NCBI GenBank assembly: GCA_015680905.1
Contig: CM027384.1
Coordinates: forward strand, 64,859,001-64,923,000
Length of the DNA stretch: 64,000 nt
Direction of reading: 5' to 3'
From: Coptis chinensis
Taxonomy: Eukaryota > Streptophyta > Magnoliopsida > Ranunculales > Ranunculaceae
Made by a program: the position numbers and the translations under genes. The notes beneath the pieces are model-generated. The model saw only the letters and a program-made list of their open reading frames with translations. It ran no database searches and was not told where the DNA came from. Positions 33,188 through 44,320 of this stretch are shown piece by piece. Numbering within the stretch: position 1 is the first letter of the stretch; each line of letters starts with the position of its first letter.

Positions 33188-34780
33188 GTAGGAGAAGTTT
33201 CAACAGAGCAATGCATATTTTCAACTTGGTCCACTTTCTGCTTTAGGAGATGATGTTCACCTTTTGCATATCTTAGAGACTTGAATCTCTTAATGGACAA
33301 AGTGTGAATTCAAAGATAAGTCCTTACTCACGATCTTCGTGTGCGTATAGTTTTTGAGTAAGGATTCGAACCAACCTAAATTCTAGGACCACTTACAACT
33401 TGGTTTTACTCTTTTAGGAAACTAGTGAGTAAGTTTAGCTATGATTGTATTAATACTACTACTTGGTTTCTTTTAATGCACAAAAAATGAAAACCTTAAG
33501 TTACGTAAACATACAACTAAGACAAGGTAAAAATTGACTAAAACAAAAGTGGAGAGTTAATTTTCCTCATGTGAAGATAACCTCTATTGTGTGATTTTAA
33601 GTTCTTGCATCTTAATCTTCCTAAAACTTATAGACAAGTCCTAATAAAGATTAACTTGATCCCTAACACTATGACTTATCTCTAAGATCATACATGCTAG
33701 CATGTAGAACCAAAGCAATAACTTATCTCTAAGCTCATCACTTTGATTCCTAGCTAGACTCTACACCAACTACTATTTTGGGATAGGATGTAGGTCTAGT
33801 TGTTCTTGGTGTACAAACTTACTAAAATCAAATAACAAAAACAAAGGTTATCCCTCACATGAGCATCATTAACCCCCCCACAAAGGAAAGGTTTAGCTCA
33901 TGATCCTTGGGATAAAAGAAGAAAAGTGCATAATATCAATATCAAATGAGAGAGATAGAAAAAAAAGAAGAATAAACTATATTTATGAACTCACTTGCAT
34001 TTAGATTTATTTTTAACTAGAAGAACACCAAGTTTCTTCCATTAAAACTATTACAAGCTTTCTCTAAAAACTAAAAACTAAATAAAAACTAAGACTAAGA
34101 AACTAAAATAATGCATCGTAAAGGAAAAGAAGTCAAGGGAGTAAATAGAGTGTCTCCCCCATTGTTTTGTTTTTTTCTCCATTTGAGAGAAATCTCATTT
34201 CCTCCCACGTGAAACACCAAACCACATTTACTTCCTTCTTAACCACACAATCCACAACAAAGTGACACCTATTTTTCTCACTATTAACACCTAATCTCAT
34301 CTAACTTTATTAACTACATGCAAGGTGTCACTTTTGCACCAATTATTTGTACCTTTGTCTTGACTTGTATGATGACTCATCAAATCTTGCGGGCCAAGAT
34401 GATAGTGGGTCCAGCGTCGCAGATCGATGGCGGTCCAATCTTTTGGCAATTTTACAACTTCCCGCTTATATCGTAGAGTTCATCATACTGATTGTCGGCG
34501 AGCAGCTCACTTGTCGCGATTCGAGTCCCGTTCAAGAAGTAGGAGCTTCGAAAGTTTAATACTTCTGTGCGGATTTGTTGGGCTTTACATGGCTGATTTG
34601 GAAGAATTCATATATACATCGTTCCCCGTGCTTTAATGCAGGTTTAACCAATATTTTCATGTTTACTGCGAATACCTGCAAAAGTACGAAAATATACTCA
34701 TTTCATGATTATTAAACACATAATTAACCAAATTTATATGTCTCAATGGGGTTTCATATTACAATTTTGGGTGCTTATCA
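33188..34780 (-). mobile_element. probable minus-strand LTR or solo-LTR remnant
   Basis: On the minus strand, 34780 begins TGATAAGCACCCAAAA, a start common to plant gypsy LTRs. It continues through sequence with no long open frames. No polypurine tract precedes it and no partner LTR or target duplication was found, so only this one end is supported. The left portion near 33188-33290 may instead be the older element into which Tat inserted. An inverted pair tccttactc/gagtaagga lies at about 33318-33365. Confidence 0.35.
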
Positions 34781-34786
34781 GGAGAC

Positions 34787-35095
34787 ACATTTCAGTTTCT
34801 AGAATCTGTTGTTTTTTCCAAAACTTCTTTAAGTTGATTCTCTAGCAACTGGTTTTTCTGGGAATCAGACTGTTGTTCATCCTGAAGTGTATAGTTCATA
34901 TTCTCAAGATATGACACTCTCTCTGTTAATTTTCCATTCTGCTCACTTAAATTCTGAATTTTCTGTAGAGATTCCGTCAATTTTTACTATCTCCCAACAT
35001 AATCAATAAGTCTTTGGAGCAATGAAGTTAAAAATGGAGACCCGTCTAGCAAAGAATTTTCTTCATAGATTCCAAGAAATTGATGCCTATGCCTA
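34787..35095 (-). pseudogene. unidentified coiled-coil gene fragment
   Basis: The minus-strand frame reads a segment with L-L-D-G-S-P-F-L-T-S-L-L-Q-R-L, then two adjacent stops (TAG TAA near 34983-34988). A heptad-rich coiled coil (about 34792-34980) follows with L-S-E-Q-N-G-K-L-T-E-R-V. Both halves are in the same frame, so they probably come from one protein. I do not recognise the family. Confidence 0.4.
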
Positions 35096-35104
35096 GCAAT
35101 TTAT

Positions 35105-35215
35105 GTGAGCACACTAGCATTTGCAATTGGTCCTTACAGTTAGGGGGTACTCATGTTTATTGATGGTTGCAATTATTCTCAGCACACTAGCATTTCCCAT
35201 TGGTCTTTACACATG
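35105..35215. repeat. imperfect tandem duplication
   Basis: 'agcacactagcattt' with a following 'attggtc/tttaca' occurs near 35107 and again near 35180, about 75 bases apart. Confidence 0.6.
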
Positions 35216-36490
35216 TGGGGTGTTTTCGTTTAAACAGTTTAGTATACAAATAAGAAGTTTGCCACTTATTTTAACTTGTAACAGGTAGACTATATATTTT
35301 CCTTTTGGGAAAGTAGGCGTTATTGATACATAACAGTATAGCACATAAAGATGGGTGGCAAGTGGTATTACAGAAGACAGATACATGGGTTCTCTCACTG
35401 TTCCCCCTTGAACTGAAGGTGTTATTTGGACCATGTATAGAATAAGGGTATGCCCTGTCCCTTAAATCTTAATTACATTTACACTACAATTATTTCGATA
35501 ATTTCTTTAACGTTACAGATGCAATATCTGCATTCATAAACACTTTCAAAATTTCCAAGTGAGGAGCATTTCAAATGAATAAGTCCAGTTATTTAGAAAA
35601 ACCGTTCATGATGTATGTATCTAACGTTGTGGTGGAACTAGTTTTCTTTTCTTTTTGACGACAATAGTTACATTTTTTGCAGCATTCAGAGGCAAATTCA
35701 AGACTACTGCAACTGGAGAACGAACATGAGATCCACCTAATCGGCCCAACCACTCCACTAGCCTGATCTAGAATCAAGATAACATAGCAGCCTTTTTGAG
35801 AATTATCACAAAATGGACCAGTGTTTGAGCTCCTACACGTAGATGGAAGGAAATAGGCCCAAGATAGGAACCGATCTTAATTATTAGTGGGCTTTAGAAA
35901 TTGGATTTCAGTTTGAAAGTTATGTTCCATCAAATATGCTTGAATGCCCAAAGCCAGCAATAGCCGAGTGAAAACTGAAGCATATATCGACATCTACTAT
36001 TTATATACTAAAGTAGAGACCTCAAATAGAGAAATTTCTCTCTCCTAGGTGACACTCTAATATATGAGAGTTAGCCTTTTCTAATAGCCCCTACAATGCC
36101 ACGAAAACTTCTCTCTCAATTAAAACTTTTGACTTCTTGAAAAACCTAAAGACCTCCAAATTGGCAAAGCTTTCTATACTGCCTCCGCTTATCTCTCTCT
36201 TGAGTCTCGATTTATATATATTTTCTTGACAGGGCATAAAATATTTAATACGTTGATAGAATTAATCCGTTGAAAAATACCAGCCGATTGATGCTGAGCT
36301 TTTTTTCAGAGAGAATATATAAGAAGATTCAATCGATTAGATGATACTCAATGTTAATGATTAATATTCTCTTGGTGGCCCTTCTTGCATCTTACTCTAA
36401 AGAAACACCGTCTGTTTTAGCAGTGGAAGTAGTCATCCAAAGTGAAGCTATGGATATTAGATGGGCTAGTACCAGCTCTACCAACAAACA
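35216..36490. other. no gene firmly recognised
   Basis: The minus-strand frames at 35589-35777 include a short stretch rich in basic residues that might be an exon piece, but no domain can be named. The rest is AT-rich with no visible element ends. Confidence 0.3.
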
Positions 36491-36498
36491 TACACGCA

Positions 36499-36668
36499 CT
36501 AACCTCAAATAATATTTAACGGGAAATCAGAAACTGGATGCAAATGCAAGCATTAAACTAATCTTAAAAAGTAATTAATAGAAAATTGGAATATGGATAC
36601 AACTGCATTAAACTAACCTCAAAGAATAATTAACAGAAAATCAAAACTTGGATGCAAATACATCAAAC
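36499..36668. repeat. three imperfect tandem units of about 60 bp
   Basis: The phrase 'taattaatagaaaat ... ggatgcaaat ... cattaaacta' appears three times with substitutions and small gaps. Confidence 0.6.
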
Positions 36669-37254
36669 AAATCGGATTAGAACCCCAAAAAAACTAGAGC
36701 TATGAATTATGTCACGAGGATAAAAGTGCTTGAACCTCAAAAAGACCAAGTAACAATCATTGGAAGCAGGTAAAACTCTAAAAAATAGATGAAAAACTAT
36801 AAACTTTTGGTATGGCGTACACTTAAATACCTCTTATTTATGGTACTGTGGTGAAACTTGGGTTTCCCAGCCTTCAATAAGTCTTAAGTGTACTGAACCA
36901 CATAAAGTGAGATCCAAGCATTAGTTTCCTTTCTAAACCAGAGAATGTTCCAATGACCAAGTATGTGTACTATGTGAAACTGCCATAATATAGCTTAAAT
37001 ATATGTACTATCTAAAACTACCAAAATATAGTCGTCTGAACCATACATACTAGATTCAAGGTAACCAACATTGATGAAAATGCCAGAGAATCAAATGGTA
37101 TATCATCCAGAGCAAACAGGCGAGATTCTAGAGACTTGGGGCCTAACGAAAAATGGGGAGTCTTCAATTTCATTGGTAAAATTATATAAGTCTGCTCCAT
37201 ATGTAACATAAGTAAATATACATAATATTTACAGAGTCCACAGCAAGTCAGTAT

Positions 37255-37700
37255 CTAACTCCACTTTGAAGAAAATAGGTTTTGTACAACACAACACACA
37301 TAGCTTCTTTGAAGAGTTTGAGTGTATTATGGTATTTTTGGTATTTCAACTTTTCATAAAATAGGTTTTGTACAAGTCCAATTTCTCTTTGGACACACAT
37401 AGTCGAGGAGTTCGAGTATATTTCGGTATTTCCAATTTCGATTCTATACAAGTCCAATCTCTTTTTCGTATTCATTGACAAACAAAATAATACAATTGGA
37501 ATTTCTACTCTCAAGAAACGACAATTTGCTCTTGCATAGGTGAGATAATAAGCTATATAAGATCATTGAATGTGTGAGCTATAGATTGTATATATATATA
37601 GTAAGAACTTGCAACTTGCTCCTGCAAAGGTAAGATAATAAGCTATAGAATATCTTTGAATTTGCAAGCTATATATTTTCTATAGATAGTCGATATGTAT
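37255..37700. repeat. two neighbouring sets of imperfect duplications
   Basis: 'aaaataggttttgtacaa' occurs near 37268 and 37357, followed by related 'gagtttgagtgtattatggtattt' and 'gagttcgagtatatttcggtattt'. A second pair, 'ttgctcttgcataggtgagat' near 37527 and 'ttgctcctgcaaaggtaagat' near 37617, is followed both times by 'aataagctata'. Confidence 0.65.
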
Positions 37701-38804
37701 TTAAGAATATCAACACTTTGAATGGGGTTTTTGTTAAGAGATAGTTGTGTAACAGTAGAATTTTAACTTGAATCCTCTGACTCCCTAAGAAATCTTTCAT
37801 AATCTACTATCAACAAAATTAGTTTTTCCGATCCCTTGAACCTACTGAGAGATCTCAACATTATCCCCCTTTGTTGCCGCAAAAATCATCTAACTTAACT
37901 CTTCAAATAAGCACAAGGACTCCAAGTAAGGCACTGAAACTGCCTAAGCTTCAAATAATAACTCCAGCCAACTTGAAGGTCAACCATGGGAATAGGCAAA
38001 GTGACAAACAGTTGGTCCTCCCTGAAGTCTGAATAGTCCATCAAACACAGAAGTCATTGGTTACATTTTTTTTAAGAGGCAATGTTTATGAGCTGGGAAC
38101 TTTTTGATATAATCCTTTACATGGGAGAGTATGCATAAACATCTATTGGGATCCTCAGAAATTGTTGATCTTAACTCTTCAGAATTTTGTGGTTTTATCT
38201 TCACTACTAGTAATGCATAACTGGTGACAAAGAAGAATTTATCAATATTAGCGATGATTATTGAAGATTTGCATTGTTTCAATTATTAGTTTGTTTGTTT
38301 ACTTAAATTTACCTAAAACAAGAGTCAATTAAAAAAATTATATTGTACGTTCAAAAATAGTCTAGACACTATATATGTTCTCTCCATTAATTTTTGTTTA
38401 ACATGTTATTGTTCCACTTAGTCCAATATTACATGAATCACATATTATAAAAGTGATACTTGAGGAGAGATTGTGCAGATGAAGCAAATTGTTAGTAATG
38501 TTAGTAGTGGGTCACTGGGTTTAGTAGATATGAGACTTCCGTGAAAGATCCATATAATTTAAATCTTTTCCATCAAAAAGTGCTAGATCAAAACTACAAC
38601 CGAAAATGGATGCCTTACCTGGACTACAAATGACACATGTGATAGATTGTTAGAGTATGCATTGGAGCATAGAACACATCTGATCTTAATAGTGTTTCAG
38701 TACATAAACAATATTCAAATATTGCGATTTATATACGCAAAATACCTAAAAGATCTCAGGCGTATGCCCGCGTTCAAAATCTAATTCTACACTATATGAA
38801 CCCC
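37701..38804. other. no gene recognised
   Basis: AT-rich sequence. The minus frame 38061-38282 has no motif. I see no repeats or element ends here. Confidence 0.3.
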
Positions 38805-39192
38805 CTCTCCACTATAGGAGTATCATGTAGGCAATTTGTAATCTCCCGATTTGCTCAATTTAGAAACACCTCCATCACAAAAATTAAAACAAACTCCTCC
38901 ATCCCTTTATTAATAATTTAGAAAAACTTCCCTAATGTCACTTAAATTATATAATTATCCTTTATTTCCCATACTTAAATTAAAACAATCCCTCTTTTAT
39001 TGATAATTTAGAAAAACCTCCCTAATGTCACTTAAATAACATAATTATATTATCCCCTATTTTTTTTAAAAAAATAAAATAAAAGATGAGCATGTGCATC
39101 TCCTATATAATTACAATTACCAATTACAATTAGAATCCGAAGAAACTATGTGTAACTATCGATCTCGAATGACGGGTTTTAAGACATTAGAG
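38805..39192 (+). repeat. dispersed repeat family, copy 2 (partner 4240-4590)
   Basis: Same order of motifs as copy 1, including the doubled 'aatttagaaaaac' unit and the 'cgatctcgaatgacgggttt' end. The similarity extends to about 39250, where it matches 5265-5300. Confidence 0.75.
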
Positions 39193-39527
39193 GAAAAAGA
39201 AAACAAACAAACAAACCAAACCAAACCGATACGTAGCAGGGTTTGCATACTTGTATATCTATTCAACTTTACAACCCTAGTTAAGAACACAAGGTTATCC
39301 CGTGGAATGGGGAAGAATATAATAATTAGTTAAAGCTAACCTCATGTAGTCCTGTTGGCCTTCTTTCCATCAAATATCATACGTCGAATCAACTATGTAA
39401 CGTGGCGTTCAAAGGATATAATAATTTGACTTATAGTTTATTGGGTCTAACTACTCATACTATTAGTGCACTTACGTTAAAAATCTTATCCTAGCTAGTG
39501 TAAGTAGGAATACTTGGTTCAGGATTT

Positions 39528-39860
39528 ACTAAGTTCAGAGCTAACAATGCTCTTGAAGCAGAATATCTTGGTGCAAAATTATCATGCAAGCTAGTGATGA
39601 AGTTAAGTTTATCCCCAGAAAGGATTGTTGTCAATGGTGATAACAATCAACAAAGCTGTCACAGGAAGTTTAGAAAAGGAGCTGGAACCTACTGACTGGA
39701 GCTGCTTTCCCATTATGCAGAACATCAGTGCTTTAAAATCTTCTTTTGATTTCCTTGTAATTTTTAACTGGAGTAGTCGAACCTTAAATGGGGAGGCCCA
39801 CTCATTAGCCTAATGGGCTATGAGGTTTTCTAGGGCCTCCACCAATCTGTCTGTTACATG
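39528..39860 (+). pseudogene. plant-type RNase H (RVT_3) remnant
   Basis: Two frames together read as the RNase H-like domain found in plant LINE-derived and stand-alone RVT_3 proteins. The pieces in order are F-R-A-N-N-A-L-E-A-E (the catalytic Glu region), I-V-V-N-G-D-N-N (the catalytic Asp), D-W-S-C-F-P-I-M-Q, S-S-F-D-F and L-N-G-E-A-H-S-L-A. A frameshift lies near 39640 and a stop at 39811-39813. The first catalytic Asp (D-G motif) is not present upstream, so it is partial. The family usually contains a reverse-transcriptase partner, which is absent. Confidence 0.65.
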
Positions 39861-39869
39861 AACCTATGT

Positions 39870-39897
39870 ATTTTGATATATATATATATATATATAC
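39870..39897. repeat. (TA)n microsatellite
   Basis: A short alternating TA tract following the RNase H remnant. Confidence 0.85.
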
Positions 39898-40202
39898 TCG
39901 TGCATATTCTCTCTCCTCATTATATAGCTCTATTTTCCAAACCGAGCAATATTAAAGACTCCTAAACAAAATGAGAGGTTAACATTTAGTAACACCTCCC
40001 TAAATTTGTTTAATTCTCCCTCTACTATTCTTATATTATTATGATATCCCCAAATTCTAATTTTATAAACAAATAATAATGAAATATAGCAAAACAAAAT
40101 AACCAAAAAAGCCTAAGCCAACAAATCCATCACCAAATACAGAAATAAAAAAAATGAAAAACGTTTTATCAAAGCCCACGAAGTCTACCTTTGAAAAGAA
40201 CC

Positions 40203-40206
<4 letters not shown>

Positions 40207-40236
<30 letters not shown>
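40207..40236. repeat. poly(A) run of 30
   Basis: Thirty A in a row on the plus strand. It could be a retroposon tail, but no retroposon body was identified upstream, and no target duplication is evident. Confidence 0.9.
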
Positions 40237-40237
<1 letters not shown>

Positions 40238-43200
40238 CCACGAAGCCCTTTCTTTTCAATCACTCGGTCTCGATTATCCATATCCCTATTTTTATGCCTT
40301 GCCAAATAAAAGGAATCTGATCAAGTCATTCTCTTTCACTTTCTGTCAAATAACAATTGGGTATGTTTTTTTTATTAGAATTTCTTGGTTTTGTATTCTT
40401 TCACTTAACTTTAGAGTTCCGAATTATTTTGTTACACCCAATTGATTTGCTACATGTTTGATTCTTTATTCGACTTTGTGTTTGAAAATTTGAAGTTCTA
40501 AAATCTAATTAGTTCTACTAATAAATTAGTTTGACGGTTAATAGTTGTGCCGGAGCTTTAAATTTTGTGTAGGCATACCATAAAGGCAAAAACCCATAGA
40601 TAATCATGTGGTTAGTATCTTTGGCCAAAAGATTTTGATCATACTGTTGTCTGTTTGAGTATTGATTAGTTGCCCATCGATGCTACAAAACATATATTGA
40701 GTTTGGATTTGGTCTTTATTCTATTATGTTTCGTTGTTATTTTTTAAACTTTTGCATTTTTTTACTAGTGATTTGTAAGGAATAGGTGTTGCACATGTAC
40801 GGCATGGACTTGGTTGATTATTTGACATCACCTGTGCAACAACTTCTCTCGGTTATTCAACAGGACGTTTGAGATCCAATTGATTGAAATAAAAGTTGAG
40901 GTACTCTTATCAGATTTTTGTGGTTTACCCTATATTGGTTAAGATTAGTTGGAACTTTTTTAGTGATAAAGATGTAATATTGGTACATCAACCGTGCTAT
41001 ATATCCAAACCATTTTATAACGAGAAAATATATAAAAACCCAAGTTTAGCCATTTGCAAATAAATGTTCAATAGATTGGCTTTTCGTTTTTCATTCAGTA
41101 GATAACAACAGATGGTTGTCATTGCAAGGCAATGGAAGTCAAAGACGTTGGTAGCGAAAGACACGCATTTACTTAAGATCAACTTTGTAGGTATGAGTAA
41201 TGTTACGAATTTGTATATTGATTGTTGATTTTGCCTTAATTTATGTTTTGATGCAAAACGAAGTTGGTATGCACCTTTGGTTTGGTGGGGTTGAGATAAA
41301 TTACCTAATATCATGTTTCTTCTTTTTGTTGACTCCCCGATCCTCTTCATTAGCAATTCTTATTTTTTGAAGTTTCACATTTAGTTCAAAGGTTCGTTTA
41401 GCAACCTTGAGCCATTCCTTATCTTCCCCTCTTTTAATATATTTGTTTCGGCATTTTTTATGGTTCTCTAAAATATTTTCAAGGGATTTTGAGTTCTCTG
41501 TGAGTGCGTGATTTGGGGATTTCTTTGCAATTTTCAAAGCCAAGTTGTGTGTTTTTTGACATTTTCAATCTTCTTTATGATATTGAGTTTTTAGGAATTG
41601 CAATGGGAATTTGCGTTGCTTCAATGTACAACTAAAGGTAAACAAAAACACACCATCCACATCATTCTCTTCTTTTAACGTTAATATAGCTTAGTGTTAA
41701 CGATAAGGTAGCTTACTGTTGTAAATCCCATATATTGTCTAATGTATCAAAAAAAAAAGAATGCTCTCAAATAAAGAACTTTAAACAATATTATATTGGA
41801 TTTACAGTTAAATTGTTCGTTTTGGATAACTCAGGTTGTTTGAGTGGTAAATGAATACACTCATTTCCACTTTTGTTTTGCATTTGTTTGATAGACCACT
41901 TCTATTAATTAGTTGCGCTGATTATATTGAGGTTTCGACTCATTAATTAGTTGCATTTGTTTGATTATATTGGGATAAAATTGTCAATTAGAAAATAATG
42001 TTGTACATGTTCTCAAATTTAAACGTAGTAATTAATGAATAAAAACTCTTTTTGAGGTTTCGACAGTATTTGTTATATGATAGTGGAGTTCCAAATGCAG
42101 GTAGTTGCATGAATTAAAAGTTTAAAACACTAATCGATTTAATATATTTATGAGACAGTTCTTACTTCTTAGGCCTGGGATTTCATTAATGGATGTGAAG
42201 AAGTAGGATGTAACATTCATTTTCCAGTAGCTAAAAACATATTGGTAAATAGAGGGGCAATTTGCAAAAGGACGCAAGACCTAGCTATTCTTCTTAATTA
42301 TGACTTATGAAGATCGACTATACTTGAAATTAAACAATATATATCTTCTACCTTTGCATTTTTACGTCAGCTCTCTGGGAGGTGCTGCAATGTTTATGGT
42401 AGTCAATAAAATTGACGTCAGAGTAGTGAGGTTGCATGAACATATATGTCATTTAACTCACTTACATACACCTAATATGGTACTACTTTCATTTTTGTCC
42501 ATATTTTCTGCTAATTTGTTGCGTGATTATGCATTTTTCTTAATTTGTTCATGACAGACTATTTTCAAGTATTTTTTTCATCAATACAAGATGTTGCCAA
42601 CAAAATTTGAACCAGTTAAAAAAAACTTTACATGAAAAACGCGGTTTAAATTAGCATAATTGGAACTTCCGTTCTTAGGATGGGTTTAGTATAAGTTAGA
42701 TTCAAATTAAATGTTATGTTTTCTAATTGATCCTATAGGATTTAATTTATATGAAACTCCTATTGATCTATAAAATAAATCAGGATCCAAGGTAATAACA
42801 AAATCAATCAAAGACATAAGAGACGAAGCACTGACATCACGGTCATCATAGGTAAGGACAATTTTCCTTTTGTCTCACCATCAGTTTGGTTTCTCCTATT
42901 CTTTTTTGTCAGCATTTACTCATTTGTAATTTTTATATGAAACAACTATTAATATATACAGGCTTGCAACTCTTGCTATGGTAGTTGTCTGTATATAGGT
43001 TTGCAAGCAGTGCTCCTATGCACTTCACTCTAATCTGGTACGGTTTTTTTTTTCTTTTAATTTCTAGGTTCTTGATATTATAGTTACTATAATCATAATA
43101 TGGTTGCACCATAGATACTTAAACTTTACAGCTTTCATTTGTGGTGTGAGTGCTAATCATTAAGCAATAGTAATTTTATCATAGCTGAGTTATCTGAGTT

Positions 43201-43925
43201 GGAACTATGCATGGTATGTATCAGTGCAGCTGAAGAGATAGATATATAGTAATGCCGAATTCATTATTATTTTCAGGCTGACATTTCTGTCTTACTTCAA
43301 TCCCTTTACGCAAGTACATAAAGTGGATAGAACTGAAAATAAACAACTAGAGTCCATTTACACAAATACATAAACAAGAGGGTTAGTTCATGTTCAACCA
43401 CTATAGTTTGTTAACATGTGTATCTATAATAGTAAAATGAAAGTGTATCATGGACGTGAAGTGCTAATGTTTGTTCCTTACTTGGACTCATATTTGTTAA
43501 TCATGATTAGTTTGTAAAGTTGAAAAGGGTTCATAGATTAACTCACAAACATACCTGATTGCATCTTAATTAGGTCATTGGTGAGTTTTGATAGGATTTC
43601 AATTTCAGAGTCAATTTTCTTTTACCCGCTGATCGAATGCATTTTGTTTTCTTAAATGATTCAAAATTAAGCTACATATAGAACTTGGTACATAGACAAT
43701 GCATAGCATGCCCTATGATGAAGGAAAGTCAGTGGCAAGTTCACTAGCTACCAGACTGCACTATTGAGATCTCCTTTGGGTGAAAACTTCAAAATTGTTA
43801 CAGAATTAAACTCCAAGGGATCCTAAGGATTCGGGGTTAAGACAGCTTCAAGGAACGTGGTAATTTATTATGTATACCCCCATTACTATTGCCTTACTTT
43901 TTATCAAGGTTTTTGGTGTTTTTCA
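40237..43925. other. no gene recognised
   Basis: AT-rich sequence with scattered frames. The basic Lys/Glu-rich minus frame at 41301-41543 is the longest plausible one but has no motif. No element ends or clear repeats were seen. Confidence 0.3.
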
Positions 43926-44320
43926 AAAACAAGACGAAGATTGGAATATTGGTGATTTTGATGAAGATGATGAATAATTATTGACCTTGATATGTCAGCT
44001 GATGATGCAGATCTTATTGGAAAACCAAAAAGGAATGGGTAAAGTAGGGCATGGGTTGAAGTCTAATGGCAAACCCAAACATAATCGGCAAAGGATGGTA
44101 AAGCTCCAAAGAAGGGTAAAACTCCTTACAATGATGATAATTCATCTATGAACTCGGAAATTGACAGTGAAGAGGACTTCATACACAAAGAGAGGCAAAA
44201 ATTCATCAAAATAACATGAGTGGTCGAACTACCACGTCCTATAAGAGCCGGGGGCAACATGATGAAGTGCGCACTTCAAAGAAACTGAAGAGGAAGATGA
44301 ATGACAAAGAGGCAAAAGGT
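43926..44320 (+). pseudogene. fragment resembling the N-terminal region of a CHD1/CHR5-type chromatin remodeller
   Basis: The plus strand, over shifting frames, encodes acidic and basic low-complexity pieces in the order seen in plant CHR5: D-E-D-W-N-I-G-D-F-D-E-D-D-E, then L-D-M-S-A-D-D-A-D, then N-D-D-N-S-S-M-N-S-E-I-D-S-E-E-D-F, then N-N-M-S-G-R-T-T-T and H-D-E-V-R-T-S-K-K. Multiple stops and frameshifts make it non-functional. No chromodomain or ATPase domain follows, so only one exon-sized piece is present. The assignment comes from motif order remembered for the family and needs a search. Other acidic nuclear proteins are possible. Confidence 0.45.

Noticed and set aside
33340-33375. 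GGTTCGAATCC-like tRNA B box on the minus strand
   Set aside because: The flanking bases do not form a T stem, and no acceptor or anticodon arm is present.
40063-40305. Minus-strand frame with a Phe run
   Set aside because: Produced by the poly(A) run at 40207-40236.
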